Below, piece by piece: positions 17,523 through 26,876 of a stretch of 64,000 nt of DNA. How positions within the stretch are numbered: position 1 is the stretch's first letter; each line of letters opens with the position of its first letter. Made by a program: the position numbers and the translations under genes. This DNA comes from JBEVJK01 sp963791325. GTDB taxonomy: Bacteria > Pseudomonadota > Alphaproteobacteria > Rhizobiales > Rhizobiaceae. The notes beneath the pieces were generated by a model. That model was not told where the DNA came from, ran no database searches, and saw only the letters and a list, made by a program, of their open reading frames with translations. Location: contig CAWBRU010000022.1 of assembly GCA_963791325.1 (NCBI GenBank), positions 248,001 to 312,000 of the forward strand, read 5' to 3'.

Positions 17523-19076
17523 TCAGGTTTGCTGCGGGTCGAGCGTGATCGACCACAGCGCGACATCGCTGCGGTCGCGCAAGGTGACGGTCAGCCGTCC
17601 GCTCTTGCCCTCGATCGCGACATGGCCGAAGAACTGCATGCCGGCCGAGGGCGGCAGGTTTTGCCGGTCCGGCCCCGGCGCCTTGATGAATTTCACCTCC
17701 GGACCAAAGGTGTCGTCGAGCTCGTTGGGACCGAAGGTGCCGGCGTTCAGCGGGCCGGCGACGAACTCCCAGAACGGCTCGAAGTCCTGGAACTTGGCTT
17801 TGTCGGGACTGTAGAAATGCGCCGCGCAATAGTGCACGTCGGCGGTCAGCCAAAGCGTGTTGACAATGCCCGCCGCCTTGATGAAGCGCAGCAGCTCGGC
17901 AATCTCCAGTTCACGGCCGAGCGGCGCGCCCTCGTCGCCCTGCGCGAACGCCTCCGAACCGCTTCTATCGGCGGCATCGTCATAGACGATCAGCGACAGC
18001 GGCATGTCCGAGGCGATCACCTTCCAGGTGGCGCGCGAGCCGAGCAGCGCCCGTTTCAGCCAGCGCAGCTGATCCGGTCCGAGGAAGAATGCGTCCGGAC
18101 CGTAGGCGGTCTGGCGATTGGCGCCGTTGGCGCCCCGATAGCTGCGCTCGTCCAACATGAACACGTCGAGATGCGGACCGTAGTTCAGCACCCGGTAGAC
18201 CCGGCCGGGCTCGACGATGCTTTCCCGCATCGGATACATGTCATGGAAGGCGCGGGCGGCACGCGCGGCAAGCAGACCGATGTCGCGCACCTTGTAGGCG
18301 GCCGGCAGCTGCTTCGACGCCGACCAGTTGTTGGTCACCTCATGGTCGTCCCATTGGACGAAGATCGGCACCTCGGCCGCGAAGGCGCGCAGATTGTCGT
18401 CGAGCAGATTGTACTTGTGCGCCGCGCGGAACTCTTCGAGCGTCTCGGCGACCTTCTGCTTTTCGGGGATGGTGACGTTCTTCCAGAGCTTCCCGTCGTC
18501 GAGCTTGACCTCGGCCTGGATGATCCCGTCGGCATAGATGGTGTCGCCGGAATGCAGGAAGAAATCCGGGCGGTGCTTGTGCATCGCCGAAAAGGTCACC
18601 ATGCCGCCGTCGTCGGGGTTGATGCCCCATCCCTGGCCGGCGACGTCGCCGCCCCAGACGAAGCTGACATCGCGGCGGTCGGCCGGCGCGGTGCGGAAAT
18701 GGCCGACCACCGGCTCGCCGGCAATGTCGGGGTGGGCGAGGTCGCGGAAGCGGATGCGGTAGAAGATGTCCTGGCCGGCAGGCAGGTTCTCCAGCAGCAT
18801 CTTGGCGGTGAAATCACTCTCCGGCAGCGCGGCGATCGGCGGCAAGGCGCGGGCATCCTTGAGCTGCTCGGTGGTCGCCACCTCGACCAGCATCTGGGCG
18901 GGCCGGTCGGCGCGCGCCCAGACGACGCCGCCGTCGCTGCCGGTGTCGCCCGATTGCACGCCGTGGGTGATCAGCGGCCGGTCCGCGGCGCGCGACAGAT
19001 AGGGCGCGGCGAGCAGGCCCGCGCCTGTCGCTGCGGTGGAGGTGAGGAAGCGTCGGCGGGTCAGTCTGAACGTCAC
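17523..19076 (-). CDS. phoD: alkaline phosphatase D (PhoD) family protein
   Basis: The 517-residue protein is a secreted phosphodiesterase/alkaline phosphatase of the PhoD family. It starts with a twin-arginine signal (TRRRFLTSTAATGAGLLAA). Metal-site motifs include FVWGGDVAGQG, LHSGDTIYADG and QWDDHEVTNNW, with VFMLDERSYRGANG also typical. The start is GTG at 19076, eight bases after AGGAGAG. It would release phosphate from extracellular phosphoesters. No Pho box was identified. Confidence 0.88.
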   Translation of the reverse strand: MTFRLTRRRFLTSTAATGAGLLAAPYLSRAADRPLITHGVQSGDTGSDGGVVWARADRPAQMLVEVATTEQLKDARALPPIAALPESDFTAKMLLENLPAGQDIFYRIRFRDLAHPDIAGEPVVGHFRTAPADRRDVSFVWGGDVAGQGWGINPDDGGMVTFSAMHKHRPDFFLHSGDTIYADGIIQAEVKLDDGKLWKNVTIPEKQKVAETLEEFRAAHKYNLLDDNLRAFAAEVPIFVQWDDHEVTNNWSASKQLPAAYKVRDIGLLAARAARAFHDMYPMRESIVEPGRVYRVLNYGPHLDVFMLDERSYRGANGANRQTAYGPDAFFLGPDQLRWLKRALLGSRATWKVIASDMPLSLIVYDDAADRSGSEAFAQGDEGAPLGRELEIAELLRFIKAAGIVNTLWLTADVHYCAAHFYSPDKAKFQDFEPFWEFVAGPLNAGTFGPNELDDTFGPEVKFIKAPGPDRQNLPPSAGMQFFGHVAIEGKSGRLTVTLRDRSDVALWSITLDPQQT

Positions 19077-19246
19077 GGCTGTCTCTCCTGATCCGCCGGA
19101 AACCTTTGGGGTCGACCGCGGTAGACCTAGAGCCGGAGTGTGACGCCGCGATTACAGCTGCCGCGCCGCGCAGCACACCTTGCCGGAGCATGTTGCCCGA
19201 GAACCGCTGCGGTGGCATTCTCTCTGCGGCGGATTGCTGCGAGGAC

Positions 19247-19879
19247 ATGCGTTTGGGATCGCATCACGAAAGCCATGAGGACCATTCCGAGCTCTCCGAG
19301 GTGGCGCTGCGGGTGCGCGCGCTGGAGACCGTGCTGAGCGAGAAGGGCTATGTCGACCCCGCCGCGCTCGATCTGATCGTCGAGGCCTATGAGACGCGGA
19401 TCGGCCCGCGCAACGGGGCCAAAGTCGTGGCCAAGGCCTGGACCGACGCCGGCTTCAAGCGGGCGCTGCTCGCCGATGCGAGCGCTGCGGTGGCCGAGCT
19501 CGGCGCAGTCGGCGCGGTCGGGGCGCACCTGATCGCGGTGGAGAACACGCCGGAAATTCACAACATCGTCGTCTGCACGCTCTGCTCCTGCTACCCGAGC
19601 GACCTGCTCGGCCTGCCGCCGGTCTGGTATAAATCCGCCCCCTACCGCTCGCGCGCGGTCAAGGATCCGCGCGGCGTGTTGGCGGAGTTCGGCGTCACCC
19701 TGCCGGAAGAGACAGCAATCAGGGTCTGGGACTCGACCGCCGAGACCCGCTTCCTGGTGTTGCCGATGCGCCCGGCCGGCACCGAGGGCTGGGATGCCGA
19801 CCGTCTCGCATCGCTGGTCACCCGCGATGCGATGATCGGCACCGGCCTGGCGACACCGCCCGGCGAGACGCAACCGTGA
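19247..19879 (+). CDS. nthA: nitrile hydratase alpha subunit, cobalt type
   Basis: The 210-residue protein carries the metal-binding claw VCTLCSCYP (Cys110, Cys113, Cys115). A Thr after the first Cys and Tyr after the third are the pattern of low-spin cobalt enzymes. Together with the beta subunit it hydrates nitriles to amides. The ATG at 19247 has GAGG just upstream and gives the normal N-terminus; the frame is open to 19106 but that part is not similar to the family. The downstream beta gene overlaps by four bases (GTGA). Confidence 0.93.
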   Translation: MRLGSHHESHEDHSELSEVALRVRALETVLSEKGYVDPAALDLIVEAYETRIGPRNGAKVVAKAWTDAGFKRALLADASAAVAELGAVGAVGAHLIAVENTPEIHNIVVCTLCSCYPSDLLGLPPVWYKSAPYRSRAVKDPRGVLAEFGVTLPEETAIRVWDSTAETRFLVLPMRPAGTEGWDADRLASLVTRDAMIGTGLATPPGETQP

Positions 19880-20535
19880 ACGGCGTGCACGATATGGGCG
19901 GCATGGACGGCTTCGGTGCCGTCGTGCCGGAGCCGGATGAGCCGGTCTTCCACGCCGCCTGGGAAGGTCGGGTCCTCGCCATGCTGCGCGCCATGGGCCG
20001 CAACGGCGGCTGGAACCTGGACATGTTCCGCAGCGCGCGCGAGAGCCAGCCGCCCGCCTATTATCTGGCGGCAAGCTACTATCAGAGCTGGGAAACGACC
20101 CTCGAAACGCTGCTGCTCGGCCATGGGCTGGTCAGCCCCGAGGAGATCGCCGCCGGCCGCTCACTCGCCGATCCGAAGCCGCTGAAGCAGCCGGCACTGC
20201 GGCCGGACGAGGTGACGGGGGCCGTCACCCGGCGCGCCTACGAACGGCCCCCAGCAGCGCCGGCCTTGTTCAGGGTCGGCGACGCCGTCCGGGCCAGGAA
20301 CATGCATCCTGAGACGCATACCCGCCTGCCGCGCTATGTTCGCGGACGGAGCGGCACGATCGAGCGCATCCACGGCGCTCATGTCTTTCCCGACAGCTCG
20401 GCGATCGGGGCGGGCGAGAACCCGCAATGGCTCTACTCGGTGGTCTTCGACGGCCGCGCGCTGTGGGGCGAAGATGCCGATCCGAAGCTCAAGGTCTCGG
20501 TCGATGCCTTCGAGCCCTATCTGGAGCCGCTGTGA
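19876..20535 (+). CDS. nthB: nitrile hydratase beta subunit
   Basis: The 219-residue protein has the typical beta-subunit start MNGVHDMGGMDGFG and a C-terminal SH3-like domain (FRVGDAVRARN, TRLPRYVRGRSGTIE, YSVVFDGRALWG). It begins with GTG overlapping the alpha subunit stop. It completes the active site with the alpha subunit. Confidence 0.93.
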   Translation: MNGVHDMGGMDGFGAVVPEPDEPVFHAAWEGRVLAMLRAMGRNGGWNLDMFRSARESQPPAYYLAASYYQSWETTLETLLLGHGLVSPEEIAAGRSLADPKPLKQPALRPDEVTGAVTRRAYERPPAAPALFRVGDAVRARNMHPETHTRLPRYVRGRSGTIERIHGAHVFPDSSAIGAGENPQWLYSVVFDGRALWGEDADPKLKVSVDAFEPYLEPL

Positions 20536-20915
20536 CCCTGTCCTACTCCGGCGCGCTCCATGCGGCGGAGGCAACCCCGCGGCTTCCCCGCGACGCGCAA
20601 GGCCCGGTGTTTGCCGAACCCTGGCAGGCCCAGGCCTTCGCGATGGTGGCGGCGCTGTGCGAGAAGGGCGTGTTCAGCGCGGCCGAATGGTCGGCAGCGC
20701 TCGGCGCGGAGATCCTTCGCGCGCAGGCCGCCGGAGATCCCGACACCGGCGCGACCTATTACCATCACTGGCTGGCTGCGCTTGAGCGAATGGTCACCGA
20801 CAAAGGCCTGATCACGCCAAGCGGGCTGAAGCGCTGCCGCGATGCTTGGCAGGCTGCAGCCCGGCACACCCCGCACGGCAAGCCGATCGAGCTGCCGCGC
20901 GACTTCAAGTCTTAG
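20532..20915 (+). CDS. nitrile hydratase accessory (activator) protein
   Basis: The 127-residue protein resembles the N-terminal half of nitrile hydratase beta subunits (FAEPWQAQAFAMVAALCEKG, TYYHHWLAALERMVTDKG). This is the mark of the small activators that insert cobalt into the alpha subunit by subunit exchange. It starts with GTG at 20532, overlapping the beta stop (GTGA). Its TAG stop is the first triplet of the RIME-like repeat at 20913. No amidase gene follows. Confidence 0.85.
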   Translation: MTLSYSGALHAAEATPRLPRDAQGPVFAEPWQAQAFAMVAALCEKGVFSAAEWSAALGAEILRAQAAGDPDTGATYYHHWLAALERMVTDKGLITPSGLKRCRDAWQAAARHTPHGKPIELPRDFKS

Positions 20916-21007
20916 AGCAATCCCGGGACAAGCGGCCACCGTTTTCCGTCCGGAGTTGCGGAAAACAAGGACTTAGAGTGGGGCACCGATTTAAAGAAAC
21001 GATGCTC
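20913..21007. repeat. RIME-like intergenic repeat, copy 2
   Basis: This copy begins TAGAGCAATCCC and ends near GATGCTCT, so its ends (AGAGCA and TGCTCT) are inverted. It aligns with 5523-5627 throughout. The first TAG is the stop codon of the nitrile hydratase accessory gene. It lies between convergent genes. Confidence 0.75.
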
Positions 21008-21033
21008 TGCCGTCGCGAACAGCTCGGCAGTTT

Positions 21034-21666
21034 TCAGCTTTCGTCGAGGGGGATCATGCCGGCGACGGCCCTGTCCTCTGGGCGCTCGCTCTCGGCCAGG
21101 CCTCTGGCCACCCCCAGCCGGTCTTGCCGGCTGCGGTTCTGACTCATCTTGCGCTTGCCTTCGACGCGGGTGATGCAAAGGCTGAGGCCGACGATGCCTT
21201 TGAGCTGAGACCTGACGAACTCGGCCGGCGCATCGCCGACTGCCCAGGGCTCGACGCGCCCCGCTTCGTGGCGCCGGGTGAGCCGCGTGACCACCTCGTG
21301 CAGGCGCTGCTCATCCGCGAAGAATTCGACCGGGCCATAGGCGTGGACCGCCGTATAGTTCCAAGTCGGGACAACTTTGCCGGTCTGCCGCTTTGTCTCA
21401 TACCAGGACGGCGTCACATAGGCGTCGGGCCCGGGAAACAGCGCGAGCGCCGGGCCGATCGGTTCAAGCCGCCACTGCGGGTTGGCCTTGGCAACATGGC
21501 CATAGAGCACCCCCTGCTCGCCTTCGGTGTCATCGAGCAGGAGCGGCAAGGGCGTCGCCACCAGCCCCTCGGCCGTTGCCGTAACCAGTGTCGCCAGCCG
21601 GCTGGCGCGGATCATTTCGCGCAGAACCGCGGGATCATCTTCCTTGAAGGCGGGCGGCGTATACAT
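21034..21666 (-). CDS. FMN-binding negative transcriptional regulator, PaiB-like
   Basis: The 210-residue protein begins MYTPPAFKEDDPAVLREMI and contains the family's characteristic GHVAKANPQW, SPSWYETK-like PSWYETKRQTGKVVPTWNY and KGIVGLSLCITRVEGKRKMSQNR segments. PaiB proteins have a split-barrel flavin-binding fold; some act as regulators, others probably as flavin-linked enzymes. The start at 21666 is chosen because the extra 51 codons upstream show no family similarity. Confidence 0.88.
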   Translation of the reverse strand: MYTPPAFKEDDPAVLREMIRASRLATLVTATAEGLVATPLPLLLDDTEGEQGVLYGHVAKANPQWRLEPIGPALALFPGPDAYVTPSWYETKRQTGKVVPTWNYTAVHAYGPVEFFADEQRLHEVVTRLTRRHEAGRVEPWAVGDAPAEFVRSQLKGIVGLSLCITRVEGKRKMSQNRSRQDRLGVARGLAESERPEDRAVAGMIPLDES

Positions 21667-22139
21667 CGGCAGACCTAGGCAGCACCGGGCAGACAAAAGC
21701 CTTACGGGCCTGAGCCGCGCCAAGTCAACCGCGCCGGCAGCGTCACACCGGCAAGCACGCCGGCGGAGGCCGCCCGCCTTCCGATCGCACCCATGAACCG
21801 CTCCGCAGCCGGCTGGCACGAACCCTGCAAGGAGATGAGCGGGGCCGGTCCCAACGTATCAATGTGAAACAAAGCGTGAGCTATGAATATCACAATGGGT
21901 CGGCGGCGGATGGAACAGACAAGCGGGCGGGGGCCCATGACCCACATGATTGAGACTTCGAGGCGGGGGCCCGATCAGTCGGTGGGAGAGAGCGGCGGTC
22001 GGGGCGACCCGGCCGCCGCTGCAAATTCCTGCCCGACGCTCGCACGGCTGCGGGCGATGCGGCCACACGGCGCCGCGCCTGCGCTCAGGCAGCAATCCGA
22101 CCAGGCCTGTGAAGGCTCTTGCTCCCCGGGGAAGCCAAT
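21667..22139. other. intergenic region between divergent genes
   Basis: These 473 bases hold no convincing gene. A short A/T-richer stretch lies at about 21857-21900 and may hold promoters for the flanking genes. The rest is GC-rich with only spurious frames. Confidence 0.4.
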
Positions 22140-22754
22140 ATGAACAACTGGCTGCGTTCCATTGTCGCCACCCTGGCGCTCGCTCTCGGCTCCGGCGGCC
22201 TTGCCGGTGCGGCCGAGTTCGGCCCCGTGGCGCACGCCTCGAGGGCGCTTGCGCTGGACGGCCAGATCGATTCGGGCGACGAGCAGCTGTTCGCCAAGGC
22301 GCTGCTGCAGCGCTACGGGCGCGGCGAAAAGACCGAGTATCTGCGCCTCAACTCGCCGGGCGGCAATGTCTACGCCGGCGCACGGATCGCCGAGGTCGTC
22401 CACCGTCTCGGCCTCAAGGTGGTGGTCGGGCCCGGCGAGCAATGCTCCTCGATCTGCATGGTGATTTTCGCGGCCGGTGCCTCGCGCGTATTTACCCCGA
22501 CCTCATCGCTCGGCGTCCATTCGGCACTCGACACCAGCGCCAGCTCCGAGGCCATGAACGGCGACGGCGAGACGGCCGACAGTCTGGCGGTCACCGCCTT
22601 GATGGCGCGGCAGATGGCCGACTATGGGGCGCCGAACTCGATCATCATGAAAATGGTGACCACCCCCGGCACCGAGATCACCTGGATCAAGACGCCGGAG
22701 CTCGAGCAGGGAGGCTGGGCGCTCTTCGAGGAGCGCGTCAAGCGCCGCCAGTGA
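22140..22754 (+). CDS. secreted ClpP/crotonase-fold protein (COG3904-like)
   Basis: The 204-residue protein starts with a Sec signal peptide (MNNWLRSIVATLALALGSGG LAGA, cleavage after about residue 23). The body shows a ClpP-like layout: LDGQIDSGDEQLF, LRLNSPGGNVYAG, the likely catalytic Ser in GEQCSSICMVIFAAG, and a conserved His in LGVHSA. It is thus a predicted periplasmic serine-protease-like protein of unknown substrate. Start is ATG at 22140 with GGGGAAG upstream. It is a single gene, not in an obvious operon. Confidence 0.75.
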   Translation: MNNWLRSIVATLALALGSGGLAGAAEFGPVAHASRALALDGQIDSGDEQLFAKALLQRYGRGEKTEYLRLNSPGGNVYAGARIAEVVHRLGLKVVVGPGEQCSSICMVIFAAGASRVFTPTSSLGVHSALDTSASSEAMNGDGETADSLAVTALMARQMADYGAPNSIIMKMVTTPGTEITWIKTPELEQGGWALFEERVKRRQ

Positions 22755-22873
22755 GCCACCCGGCGTCGATCTGCCGCCTCGCCGGATATTGAACGCCGGT
22801 TCAATTTCGCTCTGCCGGTCGGGACGGGAGCTGTGCTACAGATCGAGCGAACGGCCACCCGAGGAGCATAACG

Positions 22874-23254
22874 ATGACCGACACCGACGCCGACGCCGCG
22901 GCCAATGCGGTCTATGCGGCCTGGGACGACGCCTTCAACCGGGCCGACCCCAAGGATATCGCGAGCCTTTATGCCGGCGAGGCGTTGTTCCTGCCGGCCA
23001 CCCATGACGTGATCAAAGGCCCGGCCGGCATCGAAGCCTTCTTCACCGCACTGCTCAAGACCGGTCTGCGCGGACACAAATTCGATCTCATCGAGGCGAC
23101 CGTCGCCGGCACGTTGATGTTCGGCGCCGCGAAATGGTCGGTGATCGCCAAGGACGAAGCCGGCAAGGACCAGCCCGCCTCCGGAATTGCGAGCCACGTC
23201 TTCGTCAGGCAAGCCGACGGCAGCTACAAACTCCGGCTGCACACCTTCAATTAG
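22874..23254 (+). CDS. SnoaL/DUF4440-like protein
   Basis: The 126-residue protein has the alpha+beta barrel pattern of the NTF2-like superfamily: WDDAFNRADPKDIASLYA at the start, FLPATHDVIKGPAGIEAFF in the middle and a C-terminal SHVFVRQADGSYKLRLHTFN strand pair. Members are often small ligand-binding proteins or isomerase-like enzymes; no function can be given. CGAGGAG lies eight bases before the ATG. Confidence 0.78.
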   Translation: MTDTDADAAANAVYAAWDDAFNRADPKDIASLYAGEALFLPATHDVIKGPAGIEAFFTALLKTGLRGHKFDLIEATVAGTLMFGAAKWSVIAKDEAGKDQPASGIASHVFVRQADGSYKLRLHTFN

Positions 23255-23651
23255 ATATGGGTCCCTGCGGCACCGGGCCGGCGCCGGTGCCGGGAAGCAT
23301 GCCGTAGGGGGTGAGTCTTCTTTGGTCGGGGGCGACCTGGGGCTACCCACCCCCCGTCCCGTGCCGGAAGCGACCGTCACGGAGCTGCCAATCTAGCATG
23401 TGCGGCAAGGCGGAACCCAGTTCTCCAAAGGAAGGCGTTGCGCCCCCGGATGGACAGGCGCCGGGCCGGGGCCGGCCGGGTAAGCGCCGCGGCGCGCGGA
23501 GCAATCGGTATGGCCGCCAGACCGCCGATCTTGCCGACATCTCTCTACCCCGAAGAGACCGCCGATCGATGGAAGCAGATATGCCTAATGCCAACTCCGA
23601 CGCGAGGCCGGCATGGCCTATTCTCGGACCGGTGGGAGGAGTTGAGCTGAC
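23255..23651. other. intergenic region
   Basis: About 400 bases with no supported gene. Several open frames occur, but their composition is that of chance frames in GC-rich DNA. A strong ribosome binding site (GGGAGGAG, about 23634-23641) at the right end serves the 66-residue gene that follows. Confidence 0.4.
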
Positions 23652-23852
23652 GTGGATATGCCTCGTGTCGATCGGGACCTCAAGCAGGAGAATCGCGATT
23701 TGCGGGCGCGGATGATCTGGATGGAGTGCGAGCTCAGCCGCTTGCAGCGGACGGCCTGGGAAAGTCAGCTGACGAGCCTGCTGGCGGTGGTCGGCAGCCT
23801 CTCTCTGATCTACCTCGCGGGCTACGCGGTCGATCAGTTTCTGCCCAGATAA
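23652..23852 (+). CDS. small coiled-coil membrane protein
   Basis: The 66-residue product has a charged, coiled-coil-like N-terminal half (DRDLKQENRDLRARMIWMEC) and one membrane helix (LTSLLAVVGSLSLIYLAGYA) near the C-terminus. GTG at 23652 or ATG at 23658 both fit a strong ribosome site. I do not recognise the family. The heptad-like pattern and the single helix suggest a small membrane-anchored protein. Confidence 0.55.
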   Translation: MDMPRVDRDLKQENRDLRARMIWMECELSRLQRTAWESQLTSLLAVVGSLSLIYLAGYAVDQFLPR

Positions 23853-24094
23853 TCCCGGCAGCGAGGGTGGATCACCGTCGCTGTGCATCGGGTGCGCGAC
23901 TGCAGATCCCGGGCGCTGCGCGATTGCGAATTTAGAATTGATTCCAAATTCCCTGGACAGCTCTCGGCTGCGGTCTTGCGGCGGCAAGGCATCAGGCTTT
24001 GGTCCGCAATCGGCCGGCAAAGGTCCCCTGCCCGCCGCGCGCCGGAACCGCTTCTGGCGCTCGCCGTTCGCCAACGACAAGTGGAGAGGCGACC

Positions 24095-24193
24095 ATGAAC
24101 CATGACAACAGCGTGCACCAGGCAAGGTGGCTCTTGGGCTCGGTGATGGGGCTTTGGGTGACGGTTGCCCTCCTCGGCCTGCTGGCAAGCTGA
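24095..24193 (+). CDS. 32-residue single-span membrane peptide
   Basis: The frame MNHDNSVHQARWLLGSVMGL continues with a hydrophobic helix to LLAS. A GGAGAGG ribosome site lies a few bases upstream of ATG 24095. Length, hydrophobicity and the ribosome site support a tiny membrane protein, but no family is recognised. Confidence 0.4.
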   Translation: MNHDNSVHQARWLLGSVMGLWVTVALLGLLAS

Positions 24194-24305
24194 GCGGCGG
24201 CCCAGATCACAGTTCGGACATGTCGCGGCCGCGGGCTTGACGAACTCCGCCTCCCTCCCGATTGTGCCATCCACTTGGCATGAAAAGCGCAATGGGAGGA
24301 ATTGC

Positions 24306-25320
24306 ATGAAGAGACTGTTGGTCCTCGGGACCTTGACCGGGCTGCTGGCCTCGGGCGTCGCCTTTGCCGACACGAGCGACAAGAAGATCGCCTTCTCCAA
24401 CAACTACGCCGGCAATTCCTGGCGCCAGGCGATGCTGAAGAGCTACGACATCGTCACCAAGAAGGCGGTCGCCGACAGGTCGTCGCCGCCGCCGACGTGT
24501 TCACCACCGCCGACAAGGAAGTGCCGACGCAGGCCGCGCAGATCCAGAACCTGATCCTGCAGGGCTACGACGCGATCGTCATCAACGCCTCCTCGCCGGA
24601 CGCGCTGAACGGCGCCATCAAGCAGGCCTGCGACGCCGGCATCGTCGTCGTCTCCTTCGACGGCATCGTCACCGAGCCCTGCGCCTGGCGCGTCGTCGTC
24701 GACTTCAAGGACATGGGCAAGCAGGAAGTCGAGCAGATGGCGAAGTTCCAGCCCAAGGGCGGCAATCTCCTCGAGATCCGCGGCCTCGCCGGCACCTCGA
24801 TCGACGAGGCGATCCAGCAGGGCATCGCTCGAAGGCGTCGCCGCCCATCCCGAGTTCAAGATCGTCACCTCGGTGACCGGCGACTGGGACCAGACGACGG
24901 CGCAGAAGGCGGTCGCGACCGTGCTGCCCTCGCTGCCCGACATCGTCGGCATCGTCGACCAGGGCGGTGACGGCTATGGCGCCGCGCAGGCCTTCGCCGC
25001 CGCCGGCAAGCCGCGCCCGACCATCATCATGGGCAACCGCCAGGACGAGCTGCAGTGGTGGAAGGAGCAGAAGGACAAGGACGGCTACACGACCTGGTCG
25101 GCCTCGATCGCGCCGGGCGTCTCGACGCTCGGCCTTCTGGGTCGCCCAGCAGATCCTCGACGGCAACAAGGACATCCCGCACGATCTGCTGGTGCCCTAT
25201 CTCGCCTTCACCCAGGACGATTTCGAGGCGGCCTTGCCGACCATCGCAGAGGGCAGCGTCGCCAGCCACGAATACACACAGGACGACGCGATCGCGGCGA
25301 TCAAGGCCAACATGAAGTGA
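24306..25320 (+). pseudogene. ribose-type sugar ABC transporter binding protein, multiple frameshifts
   Basis: The product would be a periplasmic binding protein of the ribose/xylose family with a signal peptide (MKRLLVLGTLTGLLASGVAFA). Reading continues through three shifts: about 24477 (one base lost, KAVAD[K]VVAAAD), 24827 (one base extra, QQGI-EGVAAHPEF) and 25134 (one base extra, STLG-WVAQQIL). It ends AAIKANMK. Every segment between shifts is well conserved (for example TTADKEVPTQAAQIQNLILQ). A good ribosome site (GGGAGGA) precedes ATG 24306. First gene of a four-gene operon. Confidence 0.8.
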
Positions 25321-25378
25321 TCGTGGCTGGCCGTACCTTGCCGGCGTCGATCGCACGCGTGACTATCGATGGCGGTCG

Positions 25379-26876
25379 ATGCCTGAGGCGCAGCGCCGCC
25401 ATCGTCGACCTGGACGGCGTCGAAAAGCATTTCGGCGCCGTCCGCGCGCTCGACGGCGTCGATTTCGCCGTCGAGCGCCGGCGAATGCGTCGGCCTCGTC
25501 GGCCACAACGGCGCCGGCAAGTCGACGCTGATGCACGTGCTGGCCGGCACGCTGCGCGCCCGACCGCGGGCCGGATCGTCATCGGCGGCAGCGTGCAGAG
25601 CCGGCTATTCGGCGGCGCTCGCCCAGAGCCTCGGCATCCGCTGCGTCTTCCAGGAACTGTCGCTCTGCCCGAATCTGACGCGTCGCCGAGAACACCCGCA
25701 TCATTCACCGCGTCGCTGCAAGGGCTTCGGCTGGCGGCGCCGGGCCGGCGACCTGATCCTCGCCAAGCTCGACGAGATCTTTCCCGGCCACGGCATCGGC
25801 GCCGCCGACATCGTCCGCGACCTGTCGATCGGCCGGCGCCAGATGGTCGAGGTGGCGCGCGCCTTCACCGTGACCGACGATCCGCTGCGACCTCGTCATT
25901 CTCGACGAGCCGACCTCGTCGCTCGACGCCCACACGGCCGGCCAGCTGCTCGCCTTCGTGCGCCGCTTCGTCGCCGGCGGCATCGAGCTGCATCCTGATC
26001 TCGCATCTGCTCGGCGAGATGCTCGACAATTCCGACCGCATCGTCGTCATGCGCGACGGCAAGGTCGTCGCCGCCGACGCGCGCCGGCGCCTTCGACCGC
26101 GACAAGCTGGTCGCGGCCATGGGCGCCGTCGAACAGCGCAACGCCGCAGCGCGCGCCAAGCGGCGCACGCGCACCGCGGCCGAGCGCCGCTTGCGGGTCC
26201 GGGCCCAGCCCGCATGCGCAGACCGACGGCGCCGAGCTCGTCGCCCATGAAGGCGAGATCATCGGCCTTGCCGGGCTCGCCGGCCACGGCCAGACGCGAC
26301 CTGCTCCTGGCGATCTTCAGCGCTGCGACCGCGCGGCACGGCCGCGCATCGAGGTGACCGCACCGGTGGCGCTGGTCGCCGGCGACCGCCAGTCCGACGG
26401 CATCTTCCCGCTATGGTCGATCGCCGAGAATATCGGCATCCGCTCGCTCGCCGGCCTGCGCGAGGGCTTGCTGATCTCGCCGCGGCGCGAAGCACGAGCT
26501 CGCCGAACGCTGGCGGCGACCGGATCAGCATCCGCACGCCCGACGTCCGACAACAACATCCTGTCGCTGTCCGGCGGCAACCAGCAGAAGGCGCTGTTCG
26601 CGCGCGCGCTCGGCTCCGACGCCAGGATCATCCTGATGGACGATCCGATGCGCGGCGTCGACATCGGCACCAAGCTCGAGGTCTACGACCTCATCCGCGC
26701 CGAGGCGCGGCCAGGGCCGCACCTTCCTCTGGTACACGACCGAGACCGACGAGCTCGACAATTGCGACCACGTCTACGTGTTCCGCAACGGCCGCATCGT
26801 CGCCGATCTCGGACCGCGGCGAGCTCACCGAGGAGAAGGTGATCCAGTCCTCGTTCCAGGAGGCCGGCCTGGATGA
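25379..26876 (+). pseudogene. ribose-type sugar ABC ATPase (RbsA-like, two domains), multiple frameshifts
   Basis: Both nucleotide-binding domains can be read by changing frame many times. Domain one shows VGHNGAGKSTLMHVLAGTL (Walker A), LSIGRRQMVEVARAF (signature) and LDEPTSSLDAHTAGQL (Walker B). Domain two shows LSLSGGNQQKALFARAL and IILMDDPMRGVDIGTK. I count about seventeen shifts between 25480 and 26811. Full length would be about 500 residues. The start is uncertain (ATG 25379 is my choice) and the end probably overlaps the next ATG at 26873 (ATGA). Confidence 0.72.
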
